The notes under the pieces: generated by a model
The model's input: only the letters and a program-made list of their open reading frames with translations
Databases searched by the model: none
Told to the model about the DNA's origin: nothing
Source: Phycisphaeraceae bacterium
Lineage (GTDB): Bacteria; Planctomycetota; Phycisphaerae; Phycisphaerales; UBA1924
NCBI GenBank assembly: GCA_019636845.1
Contig: JAHBWV010000001.1
Span: forward strand, 496,001-560,000
Reading direction: 5' to 3'
Length of the DNA stretch: 64,000 nt
Position numbers and translations under genes: made by a program
Shown here: one piece after another, positions 17,269-25,963 of the stretch
Numbering within the stretch: position 1 is the first letter of the stretch
Layout: each line of letters opens with the position of its first letter

Positions 17269-19515
17269 GTGACGATCGCCTCGGACATCATGGGTTCGAT
17301 CCTGCACGGGGCTCTCGGTGCGCCCGGCGCTTCCGGAGCCGCACTTCCCGCGATCGAGGCCGGTCCGTGGTGGGTCTCGCTCATTCCCGCGCTCCCGCTG
17401 CTTGCCTGCATCCTGTGCGGTGTTTCCGCGGCGATGCGCATCAAGAGCAAGCTTCCGGCGTGGATCACGGTCGGGTGTCTTGGTGTTTCCTTCGCGTTGA
17501 CTGCCGCGATGTTCCAACAACTCGCGGGTGGTCGATCGGTGACGATCGCGTGGGAGTGGATCAACGTCGCGTGGACCGATTCGGGCGGGCATGAACGCTC
17601 GCTCATCGCCAACTTCGGGTTCTATGTCGATTCTCTGACGTGCCTCTGGATGCTGTTTGTCACGGGGCTCGCGACGCTGATCGCCCTCTACGCCAGCGAG
17701 TACATGAGCCACGACGTGGGGACGGGGTATTGCCGCTTCTTCGCGGCGTTCGGCCTGTTCGTCTTCTCGATGGCCTGCCTTGTGATGGGCGACAACCTGA
17801 TCCTGCTCTATCTCGGGTGGGAGGGTGTGGGCCTCTGCTCGTACCTCTTGATCGGATACTTCTATAAGAAGCCCTCTGCGGTCGCTGCCGCGAAGAAGGC
17901 GTTCATCATGAATCGCATCGGCGATCTCGGGCTCGCGCTCGGCATCTTCCTTGCGTTCGTGCAGTTCGGGTCTGTCGAGTACAAGGTGATCCTGGAGGCG
18001 GCGCAGCCGTGGCTGGCGGCGGCTCAGGCCGGTCACTTCGATGAGATCCCGGCGACGGTGCAGCTGATCCCGATCCTCTTGATGATCGGTGCGTTCGGCA
18101 AGTCGGCACAGTTGCCCTTGTATGTGTGGTTGCCCGACGCGATGGAAGGCCCGACGCCCGTGTCGGCACTGATCCACGCGGCGACGATGGTGACGGCGGG
18201 CGTCTACCTGATCGCCCGGACGTACCCGCTTTTCCTTGTGTCCGAATATGCCCTGCCGATCGTGGCGTGGGTGGGTGCGTTGACCGCGCTGGTCGCCGCG
18301 ACCATCGGCATGGCCCAGTTCGATATCAAGCGGATCATGGCGTATTCGACGGTGTCGCAGCTCGGGTACATGTTCGCGGGCCTGGGCGTGCTCACCAGCA
18401 CGGGCGCGGCGTTCCACGTCTTCACGCACGCGTTCTTCAAGGCGTCGCTCTTCCTCTCATGCGGCGCGGTGATGCACGGGTTCGCGGGCCAGTTGGATCT
18501 GCGGAAGTTGTCGGGCGTCGGGTTCATGAAGGGGTGGCAGTTCGTCGCAATCGCGATGCTGGTCGGCTGCCTCAACCTCGCGGGCTTCCCATTCACGGCG
18601 GGGTACTTCTCAAAGGACATGATCCTCGCCGAGGCCTTCGTGACGCCCCACATGGCGCCGATCGGCTGGATCCTGCTGCTGACGGCGGGGCTGACCGCGT
18701 ATTACACGTTCCGCGTCTTCTTCCGCGTCTTTGTCGGGCCGAAGTATTATGAGCCGGGCGATGAGGTGCATGCACACTCGGATCATGGCCATGGGGATCA
18801 TGGCCACGGCGAACATGGGCATGATGCGCATGGCCACGCGGGCGATCACGGCCACGCTGCTGGTGAGTTCCATCCGCACGCGCCGGGCTGGGCGATCAAC
18901 TTCGTGCTGCTGACGCTCACGGTTCTGTCGGTCGGCGCGGCGGGGCTCTACTTCCTTGGTGATCACGGCGGCTGGGTCGGCAAGATGGTGCACGCGTCGA
19001 GCGCGAACTACCCGCCGATCGTCGATCTCGCGGCACACAGCGGCGAAGCGGCGGATGCACACGCCCACGCCGACCACGGGGCGCACGGTTCGTTCCTCGG
19101 CATGGATCCCCACAAGGTCATGTACTACGTGTCGGGCATTGTCGGCTTCGTCGGCATCGCGATTGCGTTCGCGCTCCACTATGTGGGCCGCAAGACCGCC
19201 GCGACCGCCAACGCGGACAAGCTGGTGCCCCTGCTCGGGCCGATCCCGAAGCTGGCGCAGGGCAAGTGGTTCGTGGATGAGGTGTACGACCTGCTGATCG
19301 TCAAGCCGCTGCACCTGATCTCGATTGTGTTTGCCTACATCGACAAGCTGCTTGTCGATGGGCTCGTCAACGCGTTCGGGTGGGTGCCGCGCGGCGTGGG
19401 TTCCGGCCTGCGTCCGTTGCAATCCGGCAACCTGCACAGCTATGCCGTGCAGATGGCGGGAGGCGTCGCGGTGCTCTTGCTGATTGTGTTCCTGGCGTCG
19501 ATCGCGGGTCTGTAG
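17269..19515 (+). CDS. nuoL: NADH-quinone oxidoreductase subunit L
   Basis: 748 residues, longer than the usual 610-660. The core has the proton-channel hallmarks: 'LLYLGWEGVGLCSYLLIGY', 'FGKSAQLPLYVWLPDAMEGPTPVSALIHAATMV' and 'IMAYSTVSQLGYMFAGLG'. The excess length lies in two histidine-rich loops, at about residues 500-540 (repeated HGHGDHGH-like units) and 590-610, probably facing one side of the membrane. The start is GTG; an ATG seven codons later is possible. It lies in the nuoJKLMN run, 51 bases after nuoK. Confidence 0.97.
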   Translation: MTIASDIMGSILHGALGAPGASGAALPAIEAGPWWVSLIPALPLLACILCGVSAAMRIKSKLPAWITVGCLGVSFALTAAMFQQLAGGRSVTIAWEWINVAWTDSGGHERSLIANFGFYVDSLTCLWMLFVTGLATLIALYASEYMSHDVGTGYCRFFAAFGLFVFSMACLVMGDNLILLYLGWEGVGLCSYLLIGYFYKKPSAVAAAKKAFIMNRIGDLGLALGIFLAFVQFGSVEYKVILEAAQPWLAAAQAGHFDEIPATVQLIPILLMIGAFGKSAQLPLYVWLPDAMEGPTPVSALIHAATMVTAGVYLIARTYPLFLVSEYALPIVAWVGALTALVAATIGMAQFDIKRIMAYSTVSQLGYMFAGLGVLTSTGAAFHVFTHAFFKASLFLSCGAVMHGFAGQLDLRKLSGVGFMKGWQFVAIAMLVGCLNLAGFPFTAGYFSKDMILAEAFVTPHMAPIGWILLLTAGLTAYYTFRVFFRVFVGPKYYEPGDEVHAHSDHGHGDHGHGEHGHDAHGHAGDHGHAAGEFHPHAPGWAINFVLLTLTVLSVGAAGLYFLGDHGGWVGKMVHASSANYPPIVDLAAHSGEAADAHAHADHGAHGSFLGMDPHKVMYYVSGIVGFVGIAIAFALHYVGRKTAATANADKLVPLLGPIPKLAQGKWFVDEVYDLLIVKPLHLISIVFAYIDKLLVDGLVNAFGWVPRGVGSGLRPLQSGNLHSYAVQMAGGVAVLLLIVFLASIAGL

Positions 19516-19558
19516 GCGTTCTTCGCGTCGGGCGAGCCGATGCGTGAAGGAGTGTTGA

Positions 19559-21301
19559 GTGGAGTTGGTCCTTCTGATTCTCGTGCCCCTGGCCTTCGCG
19601 ATCCTGATCGCGCTGCGCCCCGCGCAGGAGGCGAAGTTCCACGCCGTCATCGGCACCCTCCTGGCCGCGGGCATCGGCGTGAACGCGCTCGGGCGATTCG
19701 ACTGGGGAACCCCGGCGACGATGCAGCTCTCTGCGGCGTGGGATTGGTTGCCGACGCTCGGGCTGCGTCTCTCGGTCGGCGTCGATTCTGTCTCGCTCAT
19801 GCTGATCGCGCTCACGCTTCTGCTCGGGCCGATCTGTGTCTTCTGCTCGTTCACGGCGATCCAGGAGAAGGAGCGGACCTACTACGGATGGTTGCTGGTG
19901 CTGCAAGCCGCGATGACGGGCGTCTTCGCGTCGCGTGACATCGTGCTGTTCTACACGTGCTTCGAGTTCACGCTCGTGCCGATGTACGTCTTGATCTCGC
20001 TCTTCGGGTCCACCAACCGCAAGGCCGCGGCGACCAAGTTCTTTCTGTACACCTTCACTGGCTCCGTGATCACGCTCGCGGGTCTGGTCTATATCGCATG
20101 GTTCAACGCGACACAACTGGATTCGATCGGGATCCAGAGCGCGGGTCGGTGGACGTTCGACATCGCCGCGCTCGAGGCGGCGGCCCAGGCGATGCCCGCG
20201 AATGTGCAGGGGTGGCTGCTGCTCGCCATGATGTGCGGGTTTGCGATCAAGATCCCGCTCTTCCCTGTGCACACGTGGTTGCCACTCGCACACACCGAAG
20301 CGCCCACGGCCGGTTCAGTCGTGCTGGCCGGTGTGCTGCTCAAGCTCGGCACGTACGGGATGTTCCGGTTCGTGCTTCCCTTCCTGCCCGCGGCGGTCCT
20401 TGAGTACGCGCCGATCATCGCCACGCTCTCCATCATCGGCATCCTGTACGGCGGGCTGATCTGCTGGGTGCAGACCGATGTCAAGAAGCTTGTCGCCTAT
20501 TCCTCCGTTGCGCACCTGGGGTTCTGCATCCTGGGGCTCGCGGCACTCAACACCGTGGGGATCACCGGCTCGATCCTCTACATGATCAACCACGGACTCT
20601 CGACTGGCGCGCTCTTCCTCCTGATCGGTATGGTCTACGAGCGATACCACACGCGGTCGATGAAGGAGCTCGGCGGTCTTGCGTGCAAGATGCCCGTGTG
20701 GGCCACGTTCATGGTCTTCTTCACCATGGCCTCGGTGGGATTGCCGGGCCTCAACGGGTTCATCAGCGAGTTCATGTGCCTCATGGGCGCGTTCCAGGCG
20801 GGCGACAAGTGGGGTTCGCTTCCGGGCGGCACGGGCGGCGACCTCGGCTTCTGGTACGCGTTGATCGCGGGCCTGGGCATGATCATCGCCGCGATGTACC
20901 TGCTCTATATGGTCGGTCGCGTCGTGTGGGGACCGCTTGTGCTTCCTGCGGGGCATGACGATCACGGCCACGATGGTGGGGGATCGCACGGGCCGCTGCC
21001 GACGGATCTGTGTGCGCGCGAGATCTTCGTGCTGTTGCCGCTCGCCGTTCTGTGCATCGCCCTCGGTCTTTTCCCGAAGCCGGTGATCAAGGCGCTTGAG
21101 CCGGCGGTGAACAACGTTGTTGAGACGATCAACGCAACCGGCAAGCGTCCGGACGCTGCTTCCGGCGTGAAGGCCATGAACGATCTGCCGGGCTTGCCCT
21201 CGTCGGCTGACGTGCGGCATGTCTCCGACGCCGACGTCTCCGTCGCATCGAGCTCGCCAACTGTCCAGTGGGGTGGCGCTCTGTCGGGGGGTGACAAGTG
21301 A
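19559..21301 (+). CDS. nuoM: NADH-quinone oxidoreductase subunit M
   Basis: 580 residues. Antiporter-like subunit with 'FYTCFEFTLVPMYVLISLFG', 'IKIPLFPVHTWLPLAHTEAPTAGSVVLAGVLLKLGTYG' and 'KKLVAYSSVAHLGFCILGL'; the channel Glu and Lys residues are in place. The start is GTG, with GAAGGAG seven bases upstream. A short His/Asp/Gly-rich loop (HDDHGHDGGGSH, about 466-478) echoes the larger loops of NuoL. The stop overlaps the nuoN start by 4 bases. Confidence 0.97.
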   Translation: MELVLLILVPLAFAILIALRPAQEAKFHAVIGTLLAAGIGVNALGRFDWGTPATMQLSAAWDWLPTLGLRLSVGVDSVSLMLIALTLLLGPICVFCSFTAIQEKERTYYGWLLVLQAAMTGVFASRDIVLFYTCFEFTLVPMYVLISLFGSTNRKAAATKFFLYTFTGSVITLAGLVYIAWFNATQLDSIGIQSAGRWTFDIAALEAAAQAMPANVQGWLLLAMMCGFAIKIPLFPVHTWLPLAHTEAPTAGSVVLAGVLLKLGTYGMFRFVLPFLPAAVLEYAPIIATLSIIGILYGGLICWVQTDVKKLVAYSSVAHLGFCILGLAALNTVGITGSILYMINHGLSTGALFLLIGMVYERYHTRSMKELGGLACKMPVWATFMVFFTMASVGLPGLNGFISEFMCLMGAFQAGDKWGSLPGGTGGDLGFWYALIAGLGMIIAAMYLLYMVGRVVWGPLVLPAGHDDHGHDGGGSHGPLPTDLCAREIFVLLPLAVLCIALGLFPKPVIKALEPAVNNVVETINATGKRPDAASGVKAMNDLPGLPSSADVRHVSDADVSVASSSPTVQWGGALSGGDK

Positions 21302-22932
21302 GCGAGAAACTGGCCCTCCTGGTGCCCGAGATCATCGTCTTTCTGACGACGTGCATCGTCATGGTTGTCGGTCTCTCGCCCAATCTCGCGGTGCGGCGCT
21401 CGTGCGGGCTTCTCAGCGCGAGCGGGTTGTTCATCGCGGCGATCCTCGCCATCAACGGCCCCGCGGGCGATGGGCTGCTCCCGGGCCTCACGCCTTACAT
21501 CAAGGCGGTCATCGCGCTGATCGGCGTCCTGCTTGTGATGCTCGTCGCGGGCACCGTCGATCGCGAGGAGGACGCCCGCGTCTCTCGGGGTGGAGTCTTC
21601 AACGCCCTTCGCACGAACCGGGCGGAGTTCTATTCCTTCATCCTGTTCTCTCTCACGGGCGCGATGCTCTGCGCATCGGCCTCGGATCTCATCTGGCTCT
21701 TCCTCGCCCTCGAACTCACGTCGCTGCCGACGTATGTGCTCGTCACGATGTCAACCCGCGGCACTCGCTCGCAAGAGGCCGGCGTCAAGTACTTTTTCCT
21801 CGGTGCGCTCGGCGCTGCGGTCTTCCTCTACGGTTTCGCGCTCATCTACGGCGGCACCGGCTCCACCAAGTTTGTTGATATCGCATCCATCATCGCGCAG
21901 CAGGGGATCAACCAGATCACGCTGGCGGGCATGATCCTCGCGATCATCGGCGTGTCATTCAAGATCGCCGCGGTGCCCATGCACTTCTACACCGCCGACG
22001 TCTACCAGGGCGCTGCCTCCCCCGTGACGGCCTTCCTGGCATTTGTCCCCAAGACCGCGGGCTTCGTCAGTCTCATCCTCCTCCTCGCGCTCGTCGGCTG
22101 GGACCACGGGACCGACAAGGTCTCCGTCGGTCACACGCTCCCTTCGCAACTCCGACTCCTGCTCTGGGTCATGGCCGCGCTGACCATGACGATCGGCAAC
22201 GTGCTGGCCGTCGTGCAGAGCAGCCCCAAGCGAGTGCTCGCGTACTCATCGATCGCGCACTCCGGCTATATGCTCGTCGGCCTGATCGCAGGTCCGGGCG
22301 ACTATGGCGCGGGCTTTGCTCACAATGGCATCGCGGCGGTGCTCTTCTACCTCGCGGCATACGGGCTGATGAATGTCGGCGCGTTCGCCGCGCTCGCAGG
22401 ACTCGAACGCCGCGGGCGCGATGGCAGGCCGGTCGAGATCGACTCGTTCGATGATCTGCGTGGACTTTGCGCCGGTCGCCCCCTGCTTGGCTGGACGCTT
22501 GTCGTCTGCTCGCTCTCGCTGCTCGGACTCCCGCCGTTGCTCGGGTTCTTCAGCAAGCTCCCCTTGTTCACCTCGGGCATCGCGTCCGGTGAGATCGTGC
22601 TTGTGATTGTCATGGGCATCAACTCGGCGATCGCGGCGTTCTACTACCTCCGCTTCGCTGCTGTTGCGATGCTCGAAGATCCCAGTGATGGTCCGAAGCC
22701 GCTTGCGGCACCCTTCCCCGCACGTGCGATGTCCGGCCTCGTTGCTCTCGTGCTGGTGATCTCGCTCTCGTTCTTCGGCGATGCGCTGATGAAGGCGAGC
22801 CGGAACGCGGCCGTCGTCGAGGGGAGCGGTGTCCGCGCGGTTCCCGCCAGCCCGTCACCGGGGCACAAGGCCGGCGACCGTCACGATGCCGCGTCGCCCG
22901 CAGCAGCCCCCGCGCAGCGTGTCGGCGCGTAA
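21298..22932 (+). CDS. nuoN: NADH-quinone oxidoreductase subunit N
   Basis: 544 residues. Third antiporter-like subunit: 'LIWLFLALELTSLPTYVLVTM', 'FKIAAVPMHFYTADVYQGAASPVTAFLAFVPKTAGF' and 'KRVLAYSSIAHSGYMLVGL'. The GTG start overlaps the nuoM stop (GTGA). The last 45 residues are a hydrophilic Ala/Pro tail. Last gene of the membrane-arm operon; nuoA, nuoC, nuoE to nuoI are not in the window, nuoB and nuoD lie elsewhere in it. Confidence 0.96.
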   Translation: MSEKLALLVPEIIVFLTTCIVMVVGLSPNLAVRRSCGLLSASGLFIAAILAINGPAGDGLLPGLTPYIKAVIALIGVLLVMLVAGTVDREEDARVSRGGVFNALRTNRAEFYSFILFSLTGAMLCASASDLIWLFLALELTSLPTYVLVTMSTRGTRSQEAGVKYFFLGALGAAVFLYGFALIYGGTGSTKFVDIASIIAQQGINQITLAGMILAIIGVSFKIAAVPMHFYTADVYQGAASPVTAFLAFVPKTAGFVSLILLLALVGWDHGTDKVSVGHTLPSQLRLLLWVMAALTMTIGNVLAVVQSSPKRVLAYSSIAHSGYMLVGLIAGPGDYGAGFAHNGIAAVLFYLAAYGLMNVGAFAALAGLERRGRDGRPVEIDSFDDLRGLCAGRPLLGWTLVVCSLSLLGLPPLLGFFSKLPLFTSGIASGEIVLVIVMGINSAIAAFYYLRFAAVAMLEDPSDGPKPLAAPFPARAMSGLVALVLVISLSFFGDALMKASRNAAVVEGSGVRAVPASPSPGHKAGDRHDAASPAAAPAQRVGA

Positions 22933-22984
22933 GCCTCCTCGCATGAAAGCAATTGAGTGCCCGGAGCACGATCGGCACCCGCCG

Positions 22985-23950
22985 TCACGTTGTCGCTTTC
23001 GCGCCGCCCGCTCGCTTGTTCGTGAGCGTGAGCTGAATCGCCATCCCTACCAGCGTCGCGACGCCGAGGCCGAACGCGATCACCTTGGGCGGCTGGTCCA
23101 TGAGCGCGGCACCCGAGATCTCCATCGCGCCAGCAAGCCAGACGGTTGAGACGGCCACGATCGATGCCCCGAAGAGCGCGGTGACCAGTGCGCCCGATCG
23201 CTTGGGCATCGCGATCCCGAACAAGACGCCGAGCACCGCGCCCGCGATGCCGCCGCCGCACAAGACAAGACGCTCATTTGTCCCGATCGCGTTCCACTCT
23301 GTAGAGACTCGCCCTCCGAGCTCGTTCGCGAAGGCCCGGGCCGATTCGGCGTGCTTCTGAACAGCCGGCAGCGCGTCCTTCACGAGAGCTACGGCCGCTT
23401 CAGACTGTTGCGCCATGATGGCCGACTCGACACCCTGGCTGTCCCTGGTGACGAGATACGACTTCGGTTCCGAGTCCTTGGGGCCATTGGTCTCTGGGCG
23501 CTCGGCTGGCGCGCCCAAGAGCAATCGAGACGGCGGCTGGATCGAGCCCGGGTTGCGATGATCGACATAGGCCGCGGCAACCAGCACACCCAGGGCGGCA
23601 AACACGATGCCCGAGGCAACAATCAAGGCGAACCGGAAGAGCAGGCAAGCCCCGATAAGTCCCGCTACGCCTCCGGCAGCGAGTCCTACATAGACAGACG
23701 GGAACGAGCCAACCTGCATCACGCCGAGGAGTGGGAGGGCTAGCGCGCCCAGAATCGAGCCAAGTGCCATGCCCACCAGCGCGAAGACCGGCTTGAGCGC
23801 CTTCACGCCGAAGAGCCAGACAGCGATGCCCGCCAACAGCGCAAGAAATGCGCCTCCATGGACACCGATCGGGAGGTTGCTCAATGTCGCGAGGAGACGC
23901 TCGAGCGTCTCCAGGCCGAAGGTTGGAAGGGATGAGCGCAAGTCCTCCAC
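22985..23950 (-). CDS. Polytopic membrane protein of unknown function
   Basis: About 321 residues. I do not recognise the family. Residues 30-150 contain four or five hydrophobic segments ('GGAFLALLAGIAVWLFGVKALKP', 'LIGACLLFRFALIVASGIVFAALGVLVAAAY'). A hydrophilic stretch of about 100 residues with a possible coiled helix (SEAAVALVKDALPAVQKHAESA) follows, then three or four more segments up to residue 310. The start is uncertain: the GTG chosen (VEDLRSSLPTF) has AAGGAG almost touching it, and a TTG three codons later is spaced better. It converges on nuoN and is divergent from pheA, with no operon partner to hint at its job. Confidence 0.75.
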   Translation of the reverse strand: MEDLRSSLPTFGLETLERLLATLSNLPIGVHGGAFLALLAGIAVWLFGVKALKPVFALVGMALGSILGALALPLLGVMQVGSFPSVYVGLAAGGVAGLIGACLLFRFALIVASGIVFAALGVLVAAAYVDHRNPGSIQPPSRLLLGAPAERPETNGPKDSEPKSYLVTRDSQGVESAIMAQQSEAAVALVKDALPAVQKHAESARAFANELGGRVSTEWNAIGTNERLVLCGGGIAGAVLGVLFGIAMPKRSGALVTALFGASIVAVSTVWLAGAMEISGAALMDQPPKVIAFGLGVATLVGMAIQLTLTNKRAGGAKATT

Positions 23951-24111
23951 GCTCCTTTGCTTCGGGTCTCTCCGACCCTGGTTTCGAGCCCATGCAAGGG
24001 GCAAGGGCTGGCCGCGACGTCGGTCCTGACCGATACTCCGAGCGCGACACGTGCGCGGGTCCGGATCTACCGTCCGGCTCAGGTTATTGTGCCTTACGGC
24101 CGGGAGAATGC

Positions 24112-25401
24112 ATGCCTCTTTCAGGAAAATCACGCGGCGGCTCTAAAAAGGGGAAGGGACCCTCCCGACGCACGAGCGCGACGCCTCCAGCAAGCCCCCG
24201 TGTTTCAGGCAAGGGTGGAGGCGCGAAACAACCGAAGACCAAGCGAAGCAAGAACCGCGCGAACCCTGGCGACGGCGCGAGCACCGGCACGCCGCGTGCG
24301 CTCGAGGAGCTGCGCATCGGGATCAGCGCGCTCGACGAGCAGATCGTTGAGCTCCTGAACAAGCGTGCGAAACTGGCGGTGCAGGTCGGCAAGGTCAAGC
24401 GGAAGCACAACGTGCCGATCTACACGCCTCACCGAGAGCAGGAGGTGCTGTCGCGTGTGCTCAAGCAGAACGCCGGACCGCTCCCGGACAGGACGATCGA
24501 GGGTGTCTACAAAGAGATTATGTCCGGCTCATTCGCTCTCGAAAGGCCGCTGCGGATCGGGTACCTCGGGCCCGCCGGCTCGTACTCCCATCTGGCGGCG
24601 GTCCGCCAGTTCGGGTCGTCGGTTGATTACGAGAACCTGCACGAGATCCGCGGCGTCTTCACCGAGGTGATCCGCGGGCATGTCGATTACGGGCTGGTCC
24701 CGATCGAGAACTCGACCGGCGGGGGCATCGTCGAGACGCTCGACGCCTTCATCGAGAACAAGGGACAGATCAACATCTACGCCGAGGTGCAGATCGAGAT
24801 CCACCACGCGCTCCTGGCCAACTGCAAGCCGAGCAACGTGAGGCGGATCCACTCGAAGCCCGAGGTGTTCACGCAGTGCCGCACGTGGCTTGCGACGCAG
24901 TACCCGCAGGCGGAGCTTGTCCCCGCCCCAAGCAGCAGCCGCGCGGCACAGATCGCGGCGGAAGAGTACAAGCAGGCCGAGGCGATCGGGGCCGAGGGGA
25001 GAACCGCCGCGATCGGCAGCGTGCTCGCCGGTCAGATCTACGGGCTGCGGACACTGTTTGAGAAGATCGAGGACAACCCCAACAACATCACGCGCTTCTT
25101 CGTGATCTCGCGTCAGAAGACGCAGCGCTCCGGCGACGACAAGACCTCGATGATGTTCACCACGCTGAACAAGCCGGGCGCGCTGGTCGATGTTCTGGCG
25201 GTCTTCCGCGATGCCGGGATCAACCTCACCCACATCGACAAGCGACCCGCTGGACGCAGCAACTGGACGTACGCGTTTTTCATCGACGCTCAGGGGCATC
25301 GCGACGACAACGCGATGACCCGGGCGATCACCGAGGCGGAGAAGCATTGCAAGGAAATGGTCGTCCTGGGGAGCTACCCGCGGGCGGCGCGGATCCTGTA
25401 G
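24112..25401 (+). CDS. pheA: Bifunctional chorismate mutase / prephenate dehydratase
   Basis: 429 residues, in order: a basic Ser/Pro/Lys/Arg tail (1-60), an AroQ-type chorismate mutase (62-142, LRIGISALDEQIVELLNKRAKLA), prephenate dehydratase (146-330, 'YLGPAGSYSHLAAV', 'GLVPIENSTGG', and the catalytic TRF near 326) and an ACT regulatory domain (about 340-420, 'NKPGALVDVLAVF'). It converts chorismate to phenylpyruvate for phenylalanine synthesis. The allosteric ESRP motif reads DKRP (in 'THIDKRP'), so phenylalanine feedback may be altered. The ATG has GGGAG upstream. The N-terminal tail is not part of the usual enzyme. Confidence 0.95.
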   Translation: MPLSGKSRGGSKKGKGPSRRTSATPPASPRVSGKGGGAKQPKTKRSKNRANPGDGASTGTPRALEELRIGISALDEQIVELLNKRAKLAVQVGKVKRKHNVPIYTPHREQEVLSRVLKQNAGPLPDRTIEGVYKEIMSGSFALERPLRIGYLGPAGSYSHLAAVRQFGSSVDYENLHEIRGVFTEVIRGHVDYGLVPIENSTGGGIVETLDAFIENKGQINIYAEVQIEIHHALLANCKPSNVRRIHSKPEVFTQCRTWLATQYPQAELVPAPSSSRAAQIAAEEYKQAEAIGAEGRTAAIGSVLAGQIYGLRTLFEKIEDNPNNITRFFVISRQKTQRSGDDKTSMMFTTLNKPGALVDVLAVFRDAGINLTHIDKRPAGRSNWTYAFFIDAQGHRDDNAMTRAITEAEKHCKEMVVLGSYPRAARIL

Positions 25402-25963
25402 AGATCTCGCGCAGGCGCGATCGGATTGTCGATTCGGTCTGTGGAAGGGTGTTGGCGGGTGCTGATCCTGCTCCGGGACAACACCCCATTCTGCGTTCGG
25501 TATGTGGATGAACGTCTGGGAACCTTGCTTTCCAGACGACGTATGGGTAGATTGTCCGAACGGGGACGCGCCGGGTGCGCGACCCCAGCCCTCGGGCGAC
25601 CCCCGCTTGTCGCCATCGGGCCTGAGTAGTTGCTCCGAGAGCGTTCTGAACGCTGAGGGAGCGACGCTCGAACCCAGGTGCCGCGTCCCTGCTTGATGCA
25701 GGTGTCGCTCAGACCGGGTCCACCAGCCAGACAGGGTTCCGGCTTGCTCGAAAGGCCTGCCGAAGCCCCGAATCGTTCAGGGACTACACGTTGCAGACGT
25801 TGTCGCTACCATCCACGCCCCAGTCGGACCCCGCCCCGCGGGCGTTGTCCTGCTGTGGGCGGGCGCGGTCGCGAGACGCGTTCGTGTCCGCGAGTGTTGA
25901 AGTATGTCTCAGCAGCGGATCCGGCCTGCCGGAGCCGCGTCAGTTTGTTTCTCAGGAGCAGCC
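25402..25963. other. Gene-free spacer rich in inverted repeats, before the giant gene
   Basis: I see no credible coding frame. Inverted repeats: GGGTGTTG/CAACACCC (25447-25486); GGCGAC/GTCGCC (about 25595-25614); a 37-base hairpin at 25629-25665 in which GTTGCTCC pairs with GGAGCGAC (one G-U) and AGCGTT with AACGCT across a symmetric GAG/GAG internal loop; CCTGC/GCAGG (25688-25702). A short CCTG/CAGG stem can enclose the 37-base hairpin. It could be a small RNA or a long structured leader. I checked by eye for tmRNA, SRP RNA and RNase P consensus segments and did not find them. Confidence 0.45.

Noticed and set aside
25402..25700. tmRNA, SRP RNA or RNase P RNA in the structured spacer
   Set aside because: None of the conserved segments of these RNAs was found on either strand by eye.
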